Source of the DNA: Ochotona curzoniae
Lineage: Eukaryota; Chordata; Mammalia; Lagomorpha; Ochotonidae
DNA: 64,000 nucleotides
Assembly: GCF_017591425.1 (NCBI RefSeq)
Contig: NW_024466416.1
Location: 372,001 to 436,000 of the forward strand
Reading direction: 5' to 3'
Position 1 is the first letter of the stretch. Every line of letters starts with the position of its first letter. Made by a program: the position numbers and the translations under genes. Shown here piece by piece: positions 59,904-64,000 of the stretch. The notes below the pieces were generated by a model. The model did not search any database and had not been told where the DNA came from. It was given only the letters and a program-made list of their open reading frames with translations.

Positions 59904-60234
59904 TTTTTTTTTTAAAAAAAGATTTATTTATTTTTATTGCAAAGTCAGGGATACAGAGAGGAGAAAAGACAGAGAGGAAGATCTTCCGTCTGATGATTCA
60001 TTCCCCAAGTGACCACAATGGCCAGTGCTGCGCAGATCCGAAGCCAGGAGCTCTTCTGGGTCTCCCATGTGGGTGCAGGAACCCAAGGCTTTGGGCCGTC
60101 CTCAACTGCTTTCCCAGGCCAAAAGCAAGGAGCTGGATGGGAAGTGGAGCTGCCGGGATTAGACCCAGCGCCCATATGGGATCCCAGCACGTTCAAGGTG
60201 AGGACTTTAGCTGCTAGGCCACCGCACCAGGCCC
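59904..60234 (-). mobile_element. C-SINE, full length and young
   Basis: Reversed copy ending 'gccaccgcaccaggccc', flanked by perfect TGTTTCCTTT duplicates (59894-59903 and 60235-60244). Confidence 0.88.
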
Positions 60235-60424
60235 TGTTTCCTTTCTTGGGATGGTTCCTGTGAGGTCCCTTTCTCCCTCTGATGTGGTCAGGGGGTCATG
60301 TAGAATCCTAGGACACATCATTGAATGGATGATGCCACAGTGAATGGAGCTTCATCAGAGCTTACTGAGGATTTGTGAAAGGAAACCCCTGGTGAGGGGC
60401 TGTGTGGCGACACTCAGGTGCCCA

Positions 60425-63400
60425 TATATATTTTTATTTTCTTTTATTTTTTAAATTCTATTTTTGATGATTTTTACATAGTTGATTAGGTTGCAAGGGT
60501 CAAGGGCTAGAGGAAAGTGGGTGAGACCTTTGTTTCGACATTCTCTTTTTTCCCTTCTGTATTTAGGGGAAGGGGGTGTGAAGGGGAGAAGCCACCCTCA
60601 GCCTCCTAACCATCCCAAGGTCCCCGATGTGGGGCACGTTCGGAGGGTTCTGCTCAAGTGGTTTTGATGGTTCAACAGTTCTGAATTCCTGCCCATCTTG
60701 CCACTCCCAGCACGATGAAATCTCTTCAGAGTCCACTGGCTGACATAGTTCACCTTAGAGTCTCTGTTTGCCCAGGTATTCACTGCCAATGCTTGGCTGG
60801 GGTAGTTGGATCCTCTGTCTTCTGTTATGGTACCAGGTGTCCTCTGCAATCTCCAGTGTACTACCATGTCCTCCACGTGTACCTGTGCACCTGGGTATGC
60901 TGTCCACTGAGGAGGGCCAGTTCTGATAAATGCGCTCCATGGTCAGACCATGGAATCTGCAATTCTTTCCATGGTTGGGGTTCCGAGTCCAGTGGTTCAG
61001 TTGGGGGAATCCCCAAAGAAACCTCATCTAAGCTGATCCCAGACCTAATTCTTGTGCGTGCTTGCCAGCACAGGGTTGGGCACAGTGTGTCACCATATCG
61101 GCCTACGCACACACTGGTAGCTGCAATTGCTGGGTCATTTCTGACTCCAGCCTCGTCTTCTAACACAAACCAGTGTGTGTTGCAGCGCAGCCTGATCCTG
61201 CCCACCACACACTTGGCCTTCACGCAGACCAGCGGGAGCTGCAGCATAGGAGTGAAACATAATAACCCCCACCAGTCCTGCCCCTGCCCTGGTTCCTTGC
61301 TTGCCAGTATGTGTGGCAGACTGGTCCCGTCTGTCCTACATCCCATTTAGCTCTCATACGTGTCAATGGGCATTGAAGCCTAATTCAACCCAACCAGCCC
61401 CACTCCCCAGTGCTGGTGGGTGCCACTCTGTCTAGCCATGCCTGTCCTAGTCCTGGTTCTCATACTCATCAGTCAGAGTGGCAACCCAAAAGGGAGGTAC
61501 CCACTCTTTCCCTACCAGATCCACTCCCATTCCCAGATCTTGTATTCTCCAGGTGGTTCTGCAATTTAGCTTGACAGAATTTGCTCCCCGCCCATGCCAA
61601 CATCTGCCAGCTGGTGCTGCGGCATATCTCAACCAATGCACATCCCCTCTGGCTTATACATGTACCAGGAGGTATAGTCAGCCCAGCCAGGCTTTCTCCT
61701 GATGCAGTTCACACACAGGCCAACAGGTGAGGTAGGCCTGCCTGATTTAGTTTGTCCCTGAGCCCAGCTCTCCTGCTCACCAGTGGGAATAGTGGTACAG
61801 TAGGGCAATCCCATGCAGCCCCCCTACTGGGTTTGTCCCCTCCCCCCGGGTTTCACATGTGCTGGTTGGGCGCTGTGGTCCAGTCTGACAGGCCCGCCTC
61901 ACCTCGGCATTTGTTAGTGGGTACTGCAGCCAGGGTGGGCTTGGCTCCCACCCAGTTCAAGCTCATGCTGGTGGGGGCCACAGCCTACCCCAGCCCAGCC
62001 AGCCCTCAGTCCTGGCCCTAATGTGAACTGGCTGGTATTATGGCCTGACCTGGCATGACCCATACACCATTCTGGTTCTTGGATTTTCCAGCTGGTGATA
62101 TGAACTGGCCCAGCCTGGCTTGCCTCAGGCCTGAGCCAAATGTATGCTGGTGGGTATCACTACCTGGCCTGGTCTGGGCTACTTCCTGTCTTGGTTCTTG
62201 TGCTTACCTATAGGGACTGTGCCCCAAAGAGGAGTTTCCCAGTCTCCTCCATCAGAACCTCTCCTAGTGCCAGATCTCGCGCACACTGGTGGGTCCATGG
62301 GCCAACCTTACTTAGTCTACCTCCTGTCCTAACAGGAACAAGTTGCCTTTCCTGATCAGTCCTCATCCATTCCAGTTCTTGCTATTGGGTGTTACAGCCC
62401 AGCCAAGCCTGGTCCACACCCAGACACAGCTCACACGTAGTTCAGCAGGTGCAGAGACCTAGCCCAGCCCGTCCTACACCCATCCTGGTTCTCATGAGCA
62501 CCAGAGGGTGTTGGAGTCTAGCCCAGTCTGGCACACCCCAGACCCAGTCCATACCTATGCCGAGGGCCACTGCAGCCTTTGTTAGATCAGATTGTAGTCC
62601 TCTACCCTGACCCTCGCAAGCACCAGTGGGAATCCACAACCATGCCAGGGCGTCCTCTTAGTTTCCCAACCAGGTGTGGTCCCAGCCACGGGTCTTGTGC
62701 ATGCCAGTGGTTGCTTTCAACCAGCTTGGCATAGCCCCTAAACAGTCTCGACGTTTGCCTTTGGATACGGCAGTCTGGCCTGACCTGGCTTAGTCCCCCA
62801 GTCCCAGCTTTCACTGGTGGGTGCTGGAACCTGAGCTTGGTCAGTCTGCACCCATCCCTGGCTCATGCAAACCAGTAGGTATAGCAGCCAAGCCTAGCCT
62901 GACCTGTACTCCATCCTGTTTTTTACACTTGCCAGTGGGCCATGGTTTGCTGTGTGCCATCTGGTCCACCCCTTTCCAAAATCAACCCACTGGGCCTGGT
63001 GCGGTGGCCTAGTGGTTAAAGTCCTCGCCTTGAACACGCCGGGATCCCATATGGGCACGGGTTCTAATTCCATCCAGCTGCTTCCAGTCCAGCTCCCTCC
63101 CTGTGGCCTGGGAAAGCAGTTGAGGATGGCCCAAAGCCTTGGGTTACTGCACCCATGTGGGAGACCCAGAAGAGCTCCTGGCTCCTGGCTTCGGATCTGC
63201 GCAGCACTGGCTATTGTGGTCACTTGGGGAGTGAATCATCAAATGGAAGATCTTCCTCTCTGTCTTTTCTTCTCTCTGTATCTCTGACTTTGCAATACAA
63301 ATAAGTAAATCTTAAAAAAAAAAATCAACCCCCACACTTGCCGATGGATGGAGCTGGCTTGCTCAGCCTGCCCAACACCCAGGCCTACACCGTGTGCTTA

Positions 63401-64000
63401 TCAGCGGGAGCTATGACCCACTAGGGAAGTTTCCCAAGTTCCCCTACTCAGCCCACTCCCAGACCCAGATCTCATGCATGCCAGCGAGCGCTAGGCCCTT
63501 ACCCAGTGTAACCTGCCCCCCGTCTCTGTCTTTGTATGAGCTGGTGGATGTTGTGATCCAGCCTGCCCCACACCCTGTTTTAGGGTGTGCATGTGGGTGC
63601 TGCAGTCTGGTCCTGCCTAGCCTTTTCCCAGCTCCATAGCTGTGAATGTTGGGAGGTTCCATGGTCACACCTAGCTCAGCCCATCACCATCCAAATTCTT
63701 AAGCTAACCAGAGGGATTTGTATTTGCACAGGGTTAGGCCCACATATCCCTTACTGAATCTTGCCTGGACCTGGTTCTCTTGCTTGTTGGTTAGTGTCAT
63801 GGCCCAGTCTAATGTGACCCATCCCCTGTTCGACATTCACTCAGGTACTGGGATCTAGCCCTGCCAGGCAGGTTCTCAGCCCTAACTTTCATGTGGGCTG
63901 GTTCGTGGTGGTCAGCAATGTTCCATGCTAACAAGCCCAGCTCAGGATTCCCATGTGGGCTGGTGCTTCGGTCTGACCCATAACGGTCTTCTGGTGTCTG
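60425..64000 (-). mobile_element. Composite repeat, copy B (continues past right edge)
   Basis: Same architecture and orientation as copy A at 43385-47060: an A/T-rich end (60425-60485, sharing 'tttttgat' and 'agttga' blocks with A), a non-tandem segment to about 61050, then tandem units to the window edge. Matching landmarks include 'gtccactggctgaca' against 'gtttactggctgtcc' and 'catcccatttagctct' in both. A SINE interrupts it at 62989-63320. Divergence from A is considerable, so the copies are not a recent segmental duplication. Confidence 0.6.
62989..63320 (+). mobile_element. C-SINE, full length, in composite repeat B
   Basis: Runs from 'gggcctggtgcggtggccta' with a tRNA-like A box (tggcctagtggt) and B box (ggttctaattcc) to 'aataagtaaatctt' plus A run. 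It is flanked by AAAATCAACCC duplicates (62978-62988 and 63321-63331). Confidence 0.88.

Noticed and set aside
43385..64000. Recent segmental duplication linking the two composite-repeat copies
   Set aside because: The copies are substantially diverged and the sequence between and beyond them is not duplicated, so an interspersed family fits better.

Overview
This is mammalian nuclear DNA with spliced genes, GT-AG introns, a CpG-island promoter, old MIR, L2 and MaLR fossils, and many young tRNA-derived SINEs. The SINE consensus (A-rich tail, purine-rich block, a 'gatccgaagccaggag' core and a 'gccgggccc' end) is the lagomorph C-SINE. Its exact form looks more like pika (Ochotona) than rabbit, but that species call rests on memory of the family. 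I see no prokaryotic features.

Only two genes can be supported, both on the minus strand: the paralogous ETS-family transcription factors ETV3L (about 1,097-2,405, 3' end beyond the left edge) and ETV3 (coding 24,400-33,456, CpG-island promoter near 35,300-35,600, 3' UTR probably to about 20,850). This tandem same-strand pair matches the human 1q23.1 arrangement. ETV3 is complete in four coding exons (511 residues) with intact frames and splice sites. ETV3L has its first four coding exons intact (205 codons); its last exon is not in the window.

The rest is non-coding. Region 2.7-20.8 kb is intergenic with a few SINEs, MIR/L2 relics and microsatellites. ETV3 introns at 25.5-35.3 kb carry several SINEs and MIRs. 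From 35.8 to 64 kb is a gene desert with dense SINEs, one MaLR LTR relic (about 49.9-50.3 kb), a GC-rich block (57.5-59.6 kb), and two large same-orientation copies of an unusual composite repeat (about 43.4-47.1 kb and 60.4-64.0 kb). Each copy has an A-rich end, a unique segment of several hundred bases, and about 3 kb of degenerate short tandem units arranged in a longer period.

The most notable observations are four. First, the 238-bp ETS exon is almost identical in ETV3 and ETV3L (1 mismatch in 208 bp) while the next exon differs at about 18 of 70 aligned bases, which suggests recent gene conversion. Second, there is the tandem-repeat composite element. Third, a perfect 9-bp inverted repeat of ETS-type sites lies beside ETV3 exon 1. 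Fourth, several SINE insertions are nested with clean target-site duplications.
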